NCBI GenBank assembly: GCA_949373075.1
Contig: CASIBX010000025.1
Span: 1-44,225 of the forward strand
Source of the DNA: Candidatus Poseidoniaceae archaeon
Lineage (GTDB): Archaea > Thermoplasmatota > Poseidoniia > Poseidoniales > Poseidoniaceae
Reading direction: 5' to 3'
Length of the DNA stretch: 44,225 nucleotides
Shown here: positions 15,965 through 25,548 of the stretch, piece by piece
Position numbering within the stretch: position 1 is the first letter of the stretch
How the letters are laid out: every line of letters starts with the position of its first letter
Translations under genes and position numbers: made by a program
Notes under the pieces: generated by a model
What the model saw: only the letters and a program-made list of their open reading frames with translations
Told to the model about the DNA's origin: nothing
Database searches by the model: none

Positions 15965-17587
15965 TCAATGCCGGAACAATCGATGGCTTGTGAATAACAT
16001 TGACATCCCTCTAGAGTTCGCTTCATCGATTACTTCTTGATCTCGAATAGAGCCTCCTGGTTGGACGATTGAGGCTGCACCTGCCGCAGCCGCTTGTTCT
16101 ATTCCGTCTTTGAATGGGAAGAAAGCATCACTAGCTAAAACACAGCCTTGGCCGCGCTCTCCGGCGCGGCGTGCTGCTATTTTTACTGCTTCGACTCTGC
16201 TAGTTTGTCCCGGTCCAATGCCAACGGTTGCTAATCCCTGAACCATTATTATGGCATTAGATTTCACCTGTTCGCAAACCCTTACTGCAAACTTCATCGA
16301 ATCTATTTGGTCGTCAGTAGGGGCAACCTCAGTTACCACTTTTGCCTTGTCCCAATCGATAACTGGCGGCTCTTCGGTCTGGACTAACCAGCCGCCTTCA
16401 ATCGGCTTATGGACTGTTTTTCGTCCTAATGGTGAAAGCCTACCATTAGGCGAAGTAATTGTCAAAATCCTTCTATTCTTCTTGGCCATCAGAATCTCTT
16501 TCGTTCCTTCTTCATAGCCAGGCGCCATTAATACTTCTAGGAACAGTGGAGCGAGTGCTGTTGCGAAGTCCATAGTTACGGGCTCATTAACACAAATAAT
16601 AGACCCAAAAGCACTCTCTGGGTCGCTTGCAAGTGCGGCCTCATATGCTTCTAATTGAGTCTGACCAAGGGCTGCTCCACAGGGGTTGTTATGCTTGACA
16701 ATTACACAAGCATGAGGAGTGTTTGGCCATTCATCAGTAGATAATGCACGACACAACCTAAGGGTTGCATCAGCATCAGAATAGTTGTTGTAACTCATCG
16801 CCTTACCGCCTTCGACTAATGCGGTGACAAGTGTCTCGCCTGCTGCTGCGCCAGGATCTGTGTATATTGCGGCGGCTTGATGGGAATTTTCACCGTACCT
16901 TAGTGTATGCATTCTGTAAGCCGCAGCAGTCATGGTGTTTGGCAAGCGACGTGTTTGTTCTTCAGTATCGTCACTGTCTTCAGGGGCTCCAATCCATCTT
17001 TTTGCCAATTCATTAGCAATTGCAGTATCATAGGAGGCCGTGTGCTCATACGCCTTAAGCGCCAATTCTCTTCGTCTTTCAAGAGTTACAGCGCCAGATT
17101 TCAAATCAGAGATTACCGATGAATAATCTTCGGGATTACAAGTGATAATCACATTCCTATGGTTCTTTGCAGATGCTCTAACCATTGTTGGCCCTCCAAT
17201 ATCGACCATCTCTAGAAGGTCTAAATCGTCCAAAGGAGGTTTGGTTGCAGCCGCATCACTAAACGGATACAGGTTGCATGCAACTACTTCTATCATAGGG
17301 TAACCTAACTCAAGAAGCCCTTTTGCGTCCTCTTCTTTTTCTAGTCTACAAAGCAGTGGACCATGAATTGCAGGATGTAGAGATTTAACTCTGCCATCAA
17401 AGATTTCAGGGTGTCCCGTGACGTCAGAAACTCCGATTACCTCTATTCCTGCTTCTCTTAATTTGCGAGCGGTCCCCCCGGTGGAAACCAATTCATAGCC
17501 TAGGCCAACAAGGCCTTTAGCGAATTCAGTAATTCCTGTTTTATCATAAACAGAAAGCAATGCACGAGGACGGGCTGTCGGCTCCAT
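15965..17587 (-). CDS. purH: bifunctional AICAR transformylase / IMP cyclohydrolase
   Basis: 540 residues covering the last two steps of purine synthesis. The N-terminal IMP cyclohydrolase has ALLSVYDKTGI, ELVSTGGTAR and GRVKSLHPAIHG (about residues 9-75). The C-terminal AICARFT has LRYGENSHQAA, the catalytic Lys-His in VIVKHNNPCGAA (about 300), and the ASDAFFPFKDGIEQAAAAG block followed by IVQPGGSIRDQEVI. The C-terminus TSHRLFRH is the standard ending. Both halves look complete. It lies downstream of the chaperonin gene (51-bp gap) and upstream of the DUF6356-like gene and purN, a functional purine cluster. Confidence 0.97.
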   Translation of the reverse strand: MEPTARPRALLSVYDKTGITEFAKGLVGLGYELVSTGGTARKLREAGIEVIGVSDVTGHPEIFDGRVKSLHPAIHGPLLCRLEKEEDAKGLLELGYPMIEVVACNLYPFSDAAATKPPLDDLDLLEMVDIGGPTMVRASAKNHRNVIITCNPEDYSSVISDLKSGAVTLERRRELALKAYEHTASYDTAIANELAKRWIGAPEDSDDTEEQTRRLPNTMTAAAYRMHTLRYGENSHQAAAIYTDPGAAAGETLVTALVEGGKAMSYNNYSDADATLRLCRALSTDEWPNTPHACVIVKHNNPCGAALGQTQLEAYEAALASDPESAFGSIICVNEPVTMDFATALAPLFLEVLMAPGYEEGTKEILMAKKNRRILTITSPNGRLSPLGRKTVHKPIEGGWLVQTEEPPVIDWDKAKVVTEVAPTDDQIDSMKFAVRVCEQVKSNAIIMVQGLATVGIGPGQTSRVEAVKIAARRAGERGQGCVLASDAFFPFKDGIEQAAAAGAASIVQPGGSIRDQEVIDEANSRGMSMLFTSHRLFRH

Positions 17588-17638
17588 TTGAAGTACCCGT
17601 TAAGGAAGTGATTGGAGTTAGTCTCATGAACGTGCCGC

Positions 17639-19201
17639 TCAATCACCACGTGCTGAGATTACCTGGTCAACACGTAATAGGCCGCAGGCTGACTCGCAGG
17701 CTGCCGAAATTGAGTGCTCTAATGTGTAGGATGGAAGCCAAGCCCCTTCTATTGCCCCTGGCATTCCAGACTGGTTTATTCCAGCATCAGTAATGCCGGC
17801 TCTGTGCATTGAACGCAACTCTAGTAAAGCATCTATTCTATCTGTGCCCGTGTTAGTTGCTAGAGCTGCAGGAATCGCCTCTAAGGCCCTGCTAAATGCC
17901 TCCATTGACAACCTCTCTCTGCCTGAACAACTCTCTGCTGTTTCACGGACCTTTAGTGAAGCAGCCATGTGTAGACTACCTCCTCCGAGGATTACCGAGT
18001 CTTCCTCTTTGGCTAAACAAGTTGAGCGAAGAGAATCATACAACCCACGGATTGTTTCTTCTGCGGCAACACCATCGGTACCCCCCACTAGAATTGTAAC
18101 AATGCCCGCGCTAGGGCCGATTTCAATTATTAGGCGCTCTCTAACTCCTTCAGCCCCCTCTAGACGTTGGTGCAGGAGACTTTCGATAGTTCCTAGGCTG
18201 CTAGATATGTCATCTAAATGGTCGCACAACATTGCTCCGCACGCCTGAGCAATATCTTCTGCCATCGGGTTTTCAATTCCACCTAGTGCGAAGATTCCCG
18301 CATCTGCGAGAGAATGTAGAATGCGTTGGTCGATTCCTTCGGCTGAAAATATTGCTTTAGCCCCCGAGTTAATTGCCTTGTCTGTAATTATATCGATTTG
18401 CTTTTGTTCGGCGTCGATGAAGGCCTCATACTGTTCAGGGGTACTGATTTCGATTTCCGATGCAACTACGGTAGATTCCAATTCAAGAGGGCAGGAAAGT
18501 ACTGCGATTTGGCATTCCTCTAACTTGCGAGGCATCCTTTCGAGAGCTAGACGCTTTTCGAGAACTAACCCGTTGATTAATCTAGAAGTAGAAGGGGTGC
18601 CTTTACCCTCTTTAGCCATCCTAACGCGTTCGTAATCACTGTCGGGAATTGTTGAAACCGCTTGTGAAATTAAATCTGATAAATGTTCAAGTGCGCTTTC
18701 TGTTGAGCGGCCTACTAATGCAGTTCTAGCAACCTCTGCAAGGTGATCCTTGGCCGAAACAGAACGGGCCTCTATCTCATCAATGGTTGTCGACAAAGCC
18801 ATCTGGTAGCCTTGGACCAAAATAAGCGGATGTAATCCTCTCTCTAACAAGCGTCCTGCTTCACTCATCAATTCGCTTGCGAGAATGATGCAGCCAGTTA
18901 CGCCATCACCACAAGCATTCTCCTGGCTCTCGGCAAGGCTAACAAACGCCTTTGCAGCAGGGTGTTTTACCATAAGTTCTGCAACTATTTTGGCACCGTC
19001 GTTGGTAACTGCAGCTTCGCCATTTGTTTTGTAGAGCATTTTGTCCAGTCCATTTGGGCCGAATGTTCCTCTCAAAACATTACCGAAAGCAATTGCGGCC
19101 CCGACTAGTTTTTGGGTCACACCTAAGCCACTAGTGACCGAAGTTGAGGATTTAGTAATCCTAACTGGGGCCGTTCCAGTACCATCTGGTGATTGTGCCA
19201 T
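17639..19201 (-). CDS. group II chaperonin (thermosome) subunit, divergent
   Basis: 520 residues. The ATP-binding loops are recognisable: LRGTFGPNGLDKML, NDGAKIV and CGDGVTGC in the first equatorial part, and VILGGGSLHMAA in the second. The Asp in RGLYDSLRS fits the catalytic Asp of group II chaperonins. It folds proteins in an ATP-driven double ring in the cytoplasm. Oddities: the usual GDGTT(T) loop is GDGVTG, and the protein ends in DQVISARGD without the Gly/Met-rich tail. It is therefore either a lineage-specific subunit or a paralog. The start is ATG 19201. Confidence 0.93.
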   Translation of the reverse strand: MAQSPDGTGTAPVRITKSSTSVTSGLGVTQKLVGAAIAFGNVLRGTFGPNGLDKMLYKTNGEAAVTNDGAKIVAELMVKHPAAKAFVSLAESQENACGDGVTGCIILASELMSEAGRLLERGLHPLILVQGYQMALSTTIDEIEARSVSAKDHLAEVARTALVGRSTESALEHLSDLISQAVSTIPDSDYERVRMAKEGKGTPSTSRLINGLVLEKRLALERMPRKLEECQIAVLSCPLELESTVVASEIEISTPEQYEAFIDAEQKQIDIITDKAINSGAKAIFSAEGIDQRILHSLADAGIFALGGIENPMAEDIAQACGAMLCDHLDDISSSLGTIESLLHQRLEGAEGVRERLIIEIGPSAGIVTILVGGTDGVAAEETIRGLYDSLRSTCLAKEEDSVILGGGSLHMAASLKVRETAESCSGRERLSMEAFSRALEAIPAALATNTGTDRIDALLELRSMHRAGITDAGINQSGMPGAIEGAWLPSYTLEHSISAACESACGLLRVDQVISARGD

Positions 19202-19241
19202 TAGACGAGGGGGGTTGGCGCGCCTTCATCAATCCATCTTT

Positions 19242-19688
19242 TCAAAAGATGAGTAAGTAAAACCAATATACGGAGCATATTGCCAACATTATTGTTGTCC
19301 AAACAAGGTGTTCTAGCGCATGACCCGGCAGGTTGTCGTGCATGTCAATTAATTCACGTGCATCTTTTTCTTCGATATGGCGGCGTCTAACACTCCAAGC
19401 GCTTGCCGCAACACCACCTGTGACAATTCCCATCATAGTGAAAAGTAGTATCCCCGCTACTTGGGTAAATCCTTCATTATAAACCTCTAATTTGGCAGGA
19501 CCTAATAGAATCGCCAAAGTAGGCATGAAAGGCAAATAGTATGATAGAAATATGCTGGTAGTGCTATGCTTTTTCGGAGTTTCAATGCCAGGTGCCGCCT
19601 CGAATCTCCAAACAAAATGCCAGCCCGCCCAATCAGCTACAGCAGTCAGAGCGCTCGCCCCAATTACAAGTGCTAGCAAAGTGGGCAT
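19242..19688 (-). CDS. four-helix membrane protein, hypothetical
   Basis: 148 residues with four hydrophobic segments: near residues 1-20, 47-64 (FLSYYLPFMPTLAILL), 75-97 and 128-147. A charged cytoplasmic-looking loop (RRRHIEEKDARELIDMHDN) precedes a His-containing LPGHALEHLVW. No Pfam-type family was recognised. It sits between the KH-ATPase gene (49-bp gap) and the chaperonin gene (40-bp gap) on the same strand, so it is likely part of the same run. Confidence 0.72.
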   Translation of the reverse strand: MPTLLALVIGASALTAVADWAGWHFVWRFEAAPGIETPKKHSTTSIFLSYYLPFMPTLAILLGPAKLEVYNEGFTQVAGILLFTMMGIVTGGVAASAWSVRRRHIEEKDARELIDMHDNLPGHALEHLVWTTIMLAICSVYWFYLLIF

Positions 19689-19737
19689 AGCCCTACATGG
19701 AAATCAATTGTTGATGAGGGTGTCGGAGCGATTTGCT

Positions 19738-21090
19738 TCAACGGCGTCTTCCTTTGGATTTACGACCGCCCTTTCCAGAATGTTCCCAAGACTTAGAATC
19801 GCGAGAGCGCCTGTCCTGTACTTCATACGGATCTTCGCTCATCACTTTTACATCATCAGGCATTTCAGAAAACGACGATACGGAGAGTCTAAGTCCGCCC
19901 AATTCATTTTGTAGTGAGCGAATGTTTTCCCCACCTTTGCCTATCAATGTAGAAACCATGCCTTTTGGTGCATAGATTTCAGCCGAATTGGAACCCGTGA
20001 TTTTCACACCACACTGAACTCCGACCCACTGACGTATTTTGTGAACAAGTTGGTCCCTTGCTAATGCTGCAATTGGAGTGATGCCATTACTGGAACTTGT
20101 ACCATCTACGGGGACTACGGCTATTTCAGAGCCAAAGGCGAACATTTCATGTGTGATTTTACCACTAGGGAATTCAACGACTTCGATAACTGGCCGGGCT
20201 AATTCTTCCTGCATCCCACTAGGGGCCTTTACTGTCATTCGTAACTCTAACACTTGCTGGATTTGCCCGGCTTCTACGTGAAGTATCGTATCGAGAACCT
20301 GGCTAACTAGACCAAGTTCAACTTTTCCGATTAGGCGTTGAATTGCCTCTAGGGCCGAATTAGCGTGTGTAACACCCAGCAACCCGACTCCTGCCAGCCT
20401 AACATCAGCAAAAATCTCGAAATCTCTGGCGCGACGGACCTCATCAAAAATTACGAAGTCGGGGCGCACCAAGAAAATAATCTCCGCGGTTTTCTCTAAA
20501 TCTCCTTCTAAAGGAGCATATTGAGTGATTCTATTGGCTAATTGTAAATCTCTAGGGGCTTCCATCGTCTTTACCATTGCACCGACATCTTCGTCAAGAT
20601 ATTCGGCTATTGCTTGAGCGAGAGTTGTCTTACCAGAGCCTGGCCTTCCACAGATGAATACACCTCTATGGTGGTCAGATAGTCTAGAAATTAACTGGGG
20701 GTCAATATCGTAATCTCCAATTGAAAGTTTTGCTACTGGCCTAACGATTGTTATTTCTCTTGCATCTGCGAAGGGCGGCCATGCACAAGAAATACGCAAA
20801 TCTCCGAGCTGAATTACTTGACATCCTTTGCGGTCGATTTCTAGAAAGCAATCTGACCTATCTCTGTGTTCATCTATCAAGCCGACTATTTCTTCCTGCA
20901 GTGACTCCATACGAATGGTGTCCCACTCTCCGTCATCAGCACCTTCGACATCTGCCAATCTAAGATTGCCAATTCCACCGGCCTTGGTCCTAGGTGGGCA
21001 ATCCGCCTTCAAAAATAATGTATGGACGTCGCTTTCTAGTAGATTCTCAAGAATCTCTGGAAGATCAGGGTGACTAGAGAAGGTTGCCAT
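19738..21090 (-). CDS. PilT/VirB11-type ATPase with C-terminal KH domain (PINA-like, PIN domain not evident)
   Basis: 450 residues. The central secretion-type ATPase has Walker A GRPGSGKTTLAQ (about residue 148), the IIFLVRPDFVIFDEVRR Walker B/Glu region and a GVTHANS His-box. A KH RNA/DNA-binding domain follows (LIGKGGENIRSLQNELGG, about 380-400), then a basic Arg/Lys/Gly tail. Archaeal relatives (PINA) usually carry an N-terminal PIN nuclease domain and act on Holliday junctions. Here the first 120 residues do not show the PIN acidic residues in recognisable form. ATG 21090 follows an in-frame GTG 21093. Confidence 0.88.
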   Translation of the reverse strand: MATFSSHPDLPEILENLLESDVHTLFLKADCPPRTKAGGIGNLRLADVEGADDGEWDTIRMESLQEEIVGLIDEHRDRSDCFLEIDRKGCQVIQLGDLRISCAWPPFADAREITIVRPVAKLSIGDYDIDPQLISRLSDHHRGVFICGRPGSGKTTLAQAIAEYLDEDVGAMVKTMEAPRDLQLANRITQYAPLEGDLEKTAEIIFLVRPDFVIFDEVRRARDFEIFADVRLAGVGLLGVTHANSALEAIQRLIGKVELGLVSQVLDTILHVEAGQIQQVLELRMTVKAPSGMQEELARPVIEVVEFPSGKITHEMFAFGSEIAVVPVDGTSSSNGITPIAALARDQLVHKIRQWVGVQCGVKITGSNSAEIYAPKGMVSTLIGKGGENIRSLQNELGGLRLSVSSFSEMPDDVKVMSEDPYEVQDRRSRDSKSWEHSGKGGRKSKGRRR

Positions 21091-21130
21091 CACTTACAGG
21101 CGTGTGTGCGAAGTCCTTGACACTTCGCAA

Positions 21131-21622
21131 TCATCTGGTTGTGGGTTCTAATGAATAATATGTCCACCACAAAAATGCAGTCAAGGAGGCACAGACTACA
21201 ATTCCCGACCCTGTAGGCATACCGATTGCTTTACCTAATACGATTAAAATCCAAGTTGATATGATAAAACTACCAATAGATAATATTCTTGCTTTGTCCA
21301 TACCCATGGCTGCTTTCAGTTCGTTCCAACTCATTGCCGCCAATATTAGGAAGAATACTAAAACGTATATGCTAGTAAAAATCATTGAATAAAATAATGA
21401 CTCTGTGACGTAAAAATTAATCACGAGATTTAGAACAGAACTAGTCCACAACTTCACCATAGAATCGCTGAACTTTACTAAGCAGTAGCCAATCGCCACT
21501 GCCCCTAAAAGTAAGACGAGGGGGTTTGCACTGAATACAGAACTTATGACATCAGATAATTCAGGAAGTGGTTCCAAAACGAAGAGTGGTTCGGATTCTT
21601 CAGCCGCTGCGCCGCCCGCCAT
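21131..21622 (-). CDS. four-helix membrane protein, hypothetical
   Basis: 163 residues. After an acidic N-terminus (AEESEPLFVLEPLPEL) come hydrophobic segments near residues 32-50, 72-100, 113-130 and 135-155. The one larger loop (SWNELKAAMGMDKAR) is charged. No motif points to a function. Same strand as the KH-ATPase with a 40-bp gap, and 25 bp downstream of the Gfo/Idh/MocA gene. Confidence 0.7.
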   Translation of the reverse strand: MAGGAAAEESEPLFVLEPLPELSDVISSVFSANPLVLLLGAVAIGYCLVKFSDSMVKLWTSSVLNLVINFYVTESLFYSMIFTSIYVLVFFLILAAMSWNELKAAMGMDKARILSIGSFIISTWILIVLGKAIGMPTGSGIVVCASLTAFLWWTYYSLEPTTR

Positions 21623-21647
21623 GATGTGTCCAGACGTTTCCGATTCT

Positions 21648-22571
21648 TCAATGTGGCCTTAGGATAGGCATGGCGCGAACTGCCTTTTCGGTCCATCTAA
21701 CCCCACGTAAAGCCGCTCCGAAATCAGGCACTGTAGTCCATGTTTCTCCTGCTTTATGCGCTTCGATTCCCGATAAAATGTGCCGTAATTCAGCTTCTAA
21801 AGGAGAATGTGTTGATTGGCACGGCACGGTGGTCTGCTTATCGCCACAAATCAAAATTGCTTTGTCGTGAATATCCAAGTCGAAGTTAAGACTTGCATTA
21901 GAGCCAATCAAAGTTACACTCCTTCTCTCAGCACTAGAGTCCCAGCCAATATCTATTATCGCTTCAATTCCGTGCGGAAATTCCAATGCGATTCTAGATT
22001 CTAGAAAATTACCTTCGGTGTGAACTGCGCTTGGTTCCGACTCACTCATAATATGACACATGAGATCTATTGCATGAACTCCCAGCGCTTCGATTACATT
22101 ACCATTAACTGGAGCAGGGCGGGTTGTTCTTCTAACAAAACGTAGAGTCTCGAGGCGTCCTAAATCTCCACTACTTAGCATTCTTTTTGCGATTGGGACA
22201 GCAGGGTGGAATCGTAGCAATAGCCCGACGCCCATGACACGGCCATTTTCATGAGCGCTTGCCAAAACTTGTGCAGCCTCCGCCTCACTACAACCGAGGG
22301 GTTTCTCGACCAATACGTGATAGCCGTTAGCCATCAAGTCCCTAGCTTGGCCGGCATGAAGATTGGAGGGCGTGGCAATGACCACGAGGTCTGCTTCAAC
22401 GCCCGACATATCTTCACTTACACTATCGGCCAGATGAGCGGCATCTCTAGCAGATTCTGAAGTATCCACGACGGTTATTTTGCCAACTAATCCTGCATCT
22501 CGCAAATTGGATAGTGTGCGAAGGTGGTTTCGCCCCCAACGGCCACAGCCAAGTATTGCTACGTTGAGCAT
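21648..22571 (-). CDS. Gfo/Idh/MocA-family NAD(P)-dependent oxidoreductase
   Basis: 307 residues. The N-terminal Rossmann fold opens VAILGCGRWGRNHLRTL with the GxGxxG-like loop, VVIATPSNLHA gives the next strand, and HVLVEKPLGCSEAEA has the conserved catalytic-region Lys (EKP). ALGVHAIDLMCHIM supplies the His of the C-terminal domain. These enzymes oxidise or reduce sugars, inositols and derivatives; a surface-sugar role would fit the DegT aminotransferase elsewhere in the window, but the substrate is unknown. Gap to the beta-propeller gene is 18 bp. Confidence 0.93.
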   Translation of the reverse strand: MLNVAILGCGRWGRNHLRTLSNLRDAGLVGKITVVDTSESARDAAHLADSVSEDMSGVEADLVVIATPSNLHAGQARDLMANGYHVLVEKPLGCSEAEAAQVLASAHENGRVMGVGLLLRFHPAVPIAKRMLSSGDLGRLETLRFVRRTTRPAPVNGNVIEALGVHAIDLMCHIMSESEPSAVHTEGNFLESRIALEFPHGIEAIIDIGWDSSAERRSVTLIGSNASLNFDLDIHDKAILICGDKQTTVPCQSTHSPLEAELRHILSGIEAHKAGETWTTVPDFGAALRGVRWTEKAVRAMPILRPH

Positions 22572-22589
22572 GATTGGTCTACTTTGAGA

Positions 22590-24857
22590 CTAACTTTCAT
22601 CCTTGTCCTCAACTGCTGCGTCGCTTGGACTTGTATCTGCGCCTTGTTCGTTACTGAATATGAACTGATGTGAATCGGTTTCTTCCAAAGAGTCAAGATG
22701 TGTAACCGATATACCGCCATGGGAAATTGCATAGATATAATCGCCCATGAAGATTGACCTACGTATATTGTATGAAGACCACCAATGGTTTTCATCAGTC
22801 TCATAGAATTGGGAGTGGTTTACTTCACCATGCAATTCTAAACCGTTTTCAGTGACGTTTACGATCATCAATTTACTAACCCAATCATAATCATAGTGAT
22901 AACGTCCTGCGTCATCATAATAGTAGTCGTAGCGATATGTATTCATTGGGATTGCAAGCATTCCCTTTGGCTCCCAGTATTGGAACGCTTTATGCTCCCA
23001 TGTTGCTTCTGACCAAGCCCAAGACCAACCTTCATCTGGGTATTCGACCGGAGATAAAGACAGGGTCTGAGTCAATTGTGGGTCCGAGAAATTTGAGACA
23101 TTAAACAATGAAAGTCTGGTGTGACCCCAGTCGAGACCTAAGCCCGTTTCTTCATCAGCAGGCCCTAAACCAATTGTGAGTATTGCTTCATCAGAAAGGG
23201 GATGGATATAGGTTGAAACTCCTGGAACTTCCAACTCACCCATTATTCGTGGACTGCTTTGGTTGCTGAGATCTATTGTCCACAGGGGGTCCATATTTTG
23301 GAAGGTTACGATGTAAGCTCTGTCTTCAACAAACCTTGCTGACCAAATCGTTTCATTGTATGCGATACCATCTACTCGACCAATCTCTAACAGATTGGAT
23401 TGTCCCGTGGCACTATTTTCAGTTAATGACAGGGTGATGACGTGCGATTCCATCGGCTCGGGATTATCCAACCACCAACGGCCCCATTGGCCAGTTGTTG
23501 TAGCAACCCTCACCACATCTTCGTATTCTGAAATTGAAAACTGATTTTGAATTGTGCCCTCAACCCTACCGGAACCTGAATATTTTGTTTCTCCTGATTC
23601 ACTAATGTCGAATGAATGAATATTGGTTGCTTCGTCAATCCCATCATTGCCCCAGAACCACCACCAATCCCAAGCGTTTTCGGTGATTATCAAGGTGTCT
23701 TCTGAAGAATAAACGAGAGGCCAGTTACCAACGATATGGTCTGCTTCAAAATCTAAATCCTCGGAGACTAAATCGATTGTAAAAATGCTAGTATATCCCC
23801 TATTAAGGGCTGATTCTGGCGCTGCGAAATCCGAACAATCGTCGCCATCCATGTGGTGGGTGATTATCTGGTTGCCAATTCTTTCGTGAACTTGTGGTAA
23901 AATCTGTTCCAAACTAATTTCTTCCAACACTTTTTGGTTATGATTTATTGCTGCTGCTGCTGCTTGTTGTCGAATCACTTTACGCTCTTCGTCATCATAA
24001 TCGTAATCCCAATAATTATCCGGATACTCAAGCCAAGTGCGGAGGTCAGGAATATTCATCCAGGTATGAGTGACGGTTCGTACAGTCCCATCAACTTCTC
24101 TCGCCGTCATGTAATTCCCCTCAATGTATAGTTCTCGATTTTCGACTGGAGTTGAGCTGTTAGATACGTTGTAGACTGTGAATTTAGTCAATGTACTGGT
24201 TCTCCAACTATTCCATTCGCCGCCCCAGCCCATCGCCTCTGCAAGTGGATCTTCTTGGTTGATGCCCCAACTAGAGATTGTAGAAACCACTACTAATCTA
24301 TCATCATTAAGCATCATAGCAACAGGAGTGCCTTCTATTTCAGTTGAAGAAGCATGCTCTATTTCTCCAAACTCAGGAATATCCATTATGTGTAGTAAAC
24401 CGTTGTCAAGGAAGTATATGTGATATCCATCAGTCTTTACGAAATCTGCTTCATCGACTCCTTGCTCTTGATTATTAGTTCCTGAAAAATCCGAACCCTC
24501 TGTGCGGGTCTTGGGGCTACTTGAGGGAGACGCATCTCCATCTGAAGATTCCATCACCATATCATCTTCCATCCAGCCTCCACCCCAATAATAGACATCG
24601 TCAATAGCTTGAATAAGACTGGTTCTAGTTTCTTCCTCAATGCTTAACTTTAGAGATTCTTCTAAATCGCTGCAATCTGAATAACTCAGGAGGTTTGGAG
24701 AGCCAATGGACCGCTTGGTTTGTTCGCCCAAGTCTGGATTGAGAATGATTTGTTCCTCTTCATCACTAGAGTCATCAAACACCCCAGTACATCCAGACAT
24801 ACCCATTAGCAGAACTAAAAAAATTGCCAATGTTGATGTTGTGAAATTCTGACGCAT
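22590..24857 (-). CDS. secreted beta-propeller lipoprotein
   Basis: 755 residues. A signal peptide ends in a lipobox (LLMGMSGC, Cys about residue 23), so the mature protein would be lipid-anchored outside the cell. The acidic linker is followed by a beta-propeller of the type annotated as secreted C-terminal beta-propeller (PF09826): EQGVDEADFVKTDGYHIYFL, SISEYEDVVRVATTTG, VEDRAYIVTFQNMDPLWTIDLS and repeated Asp/Trp-rich blades. Function within the family is unknown; surface binding is plausible. A TATA-like box sits about 23 nt upstream of ATG 24857, suggesting a leaderless transcript and the head of the minus-strand run. Confidence 0.9.
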   Translation of the reverse strand: MRQNFTTSTLAIFLVLLMGMSGCTGVFDDSSDEEEQIILNPDLGEQTKRSIGSPNLLSYSDCSDLEESLKLSIEEETRTSLIQAIDDVYYWGGGWMEDDMVMESSDGDASPSSSPKTRTEGSDFSGTNNQEQGVDEADFVKTDGYHIYFLDNGLLHIMDIPEFGEIEHASSTEIEGTPVAMMLNDDRLVVVSTISSWGINQEDPLAEAMGWGGEWNSWRTSTLTKFTVYNVSNSSTPVENRELYIEGNYMTAREVDGTVRTVTHTWMNIPDLRTWLEYPDNYWDYDYDDEERKVIRQQAAAAAINHNQKVLEEISLEQILPQVHERIGNQIITHHMDGDDCSDFAAPESALNRGYTSIFTIDLVSEDLDFEADHIVGNWPLVYSSEDTLIITENAWDWWWFWGNDGIDEATNIHSFDISESGETKYSGSGRVEGTIQNQFSISEYEDVVRVATTTGQWGRWWLDNPEPMESHVITLSLTENSATGQSNLLEIGRVDGIAYNETIWSARFVEDRAYIVTFQNMDPLWTIDLSNQSSPRIMGELEVPGVSTYIHPLSDEAILTIGLGPADEETGLGLDWGHTRLSLFNVSNFSDPQLTQTLSLSPVEYPDEGWSWAWSEATWEHKAFQYWEPKGMLAIPMNTYRYDYYYDDAGRYHYDYDWVSKLMIVNVTENGLELHGEVNHSQFYETDENHWWSSYNIRRSIFMGDYIYAISHGGISVTHLDSLEETDSHQFIFSNEQGADTSPSDAAVEDKDES

Positions 24858-24873
24858 ACATGGCGCTGGCGGT

Positions 24874-24886
24874 TAATGTATAATGT
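24874..24886 (-). promoter_or_regulatory. TATA-like box for the beta-propeller gene
   Basis: The minus strand reads ATTATACATTAA in this AT-rich patch, centred about 23 nt upstream of ATG 24857. The spacing fits a leaderless archaeal promoter; identified by eye. Confidence 0.45.
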
Positions 24887-24930
24887 AACATTGGTAACAT
24901 GAGTGGTACTTTGGACCCATTAAAATATCA

Positions 24931-25548
24931 ATGAGCAGTGTCGACGAGGTTGTTATGACGAGTTCGGAAATCAGCCCTTTCAAGAAATGGGTAATGCGCC
25001 AATATTGGCGTATGCAACAATCTCAATCGATAATTTCGATGGGGTTATTGGGTTCTACTCTTACCTTGATTTTGTGGCCATATGTTAGCTGGAGATTCTC
25101 GGCTGGTTGTGACTCAGGAATTTGCTTTACCAGTTCAGTCCTAGGCATTCCAGCAACATATCTTGGATTGCTTAGCATATTCTTTACCTTGGTTATAATC
25201 GTACTCAGTGTTGGTTATCTCTATGATAGAGTATTTTCATTATGGACTGCTCAACGCAGTGTAGATTTTGAAAGAAACCCGTTTTGGACATACGCTTTGT
25301 CTCCAATGTTTATGATGAATATGGCAATGACAGCAGAGAGTCTCAAGCGTAACAGCCCAGATGATGCAGAAATGCAGGAACAAATGGATTGGATTCTGAA
25401 ATATTGCAGTGAAAATGCGAAGAATGAGATGTGGGCCAGAACTGTACAGCACTGGGATAAGCATCTGGATGAGACTCCAACCTTCTGGTTCCTCGATGAA
25501 GAGATTATGGCTAAAGCGAGATCTCAGAAGATAGAGGATGAGAGTTGA
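24931..25548 (+). CDS. two-helix membrane protein, faint VKOR-like half motif
   Basis: 205 residues. Two long hydrophobic helices (about residues 36-58 and 76-98) flank a short loop CDSGICFTSSVLGIPATYLGL. That loop recalls the first half of vitamin-K-epoxide-reductase-like proteins (Cys pair, then S-x-GIP-x4-GL), but the second helix pair with a CxxC motif is absent, so it is not called VKOR. The C-terminal half is soluble, charged and Trp-rich. The stop overlaps the start of the CYTH gene as TGATG, so the two are translationally coupled. Confidence 0.75.
   Translation: MSSVDEVVMTSSEISPFKKWVMRQYWRMQQSQSIISMGLLGSTLTLILWPYVSWRFSAGCDSGICFTSSVLGIPATYLGLLSIFFTLVIIVLSVGYLYDRVFSLWTAQRSVDFERNPFWTYALSPMFMMNMAMTAESLKRNSPDDAEMQEQMDWILKYCSENAKNEMWARTVQHWDKHLDETPTFWFLDEEIMAKARSQKIEDES

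Noticed and set aside
24931-25548. Annotating the membrane protein as VKOR
   Set aside because: The second helix pair and the CxxC active site are missing.
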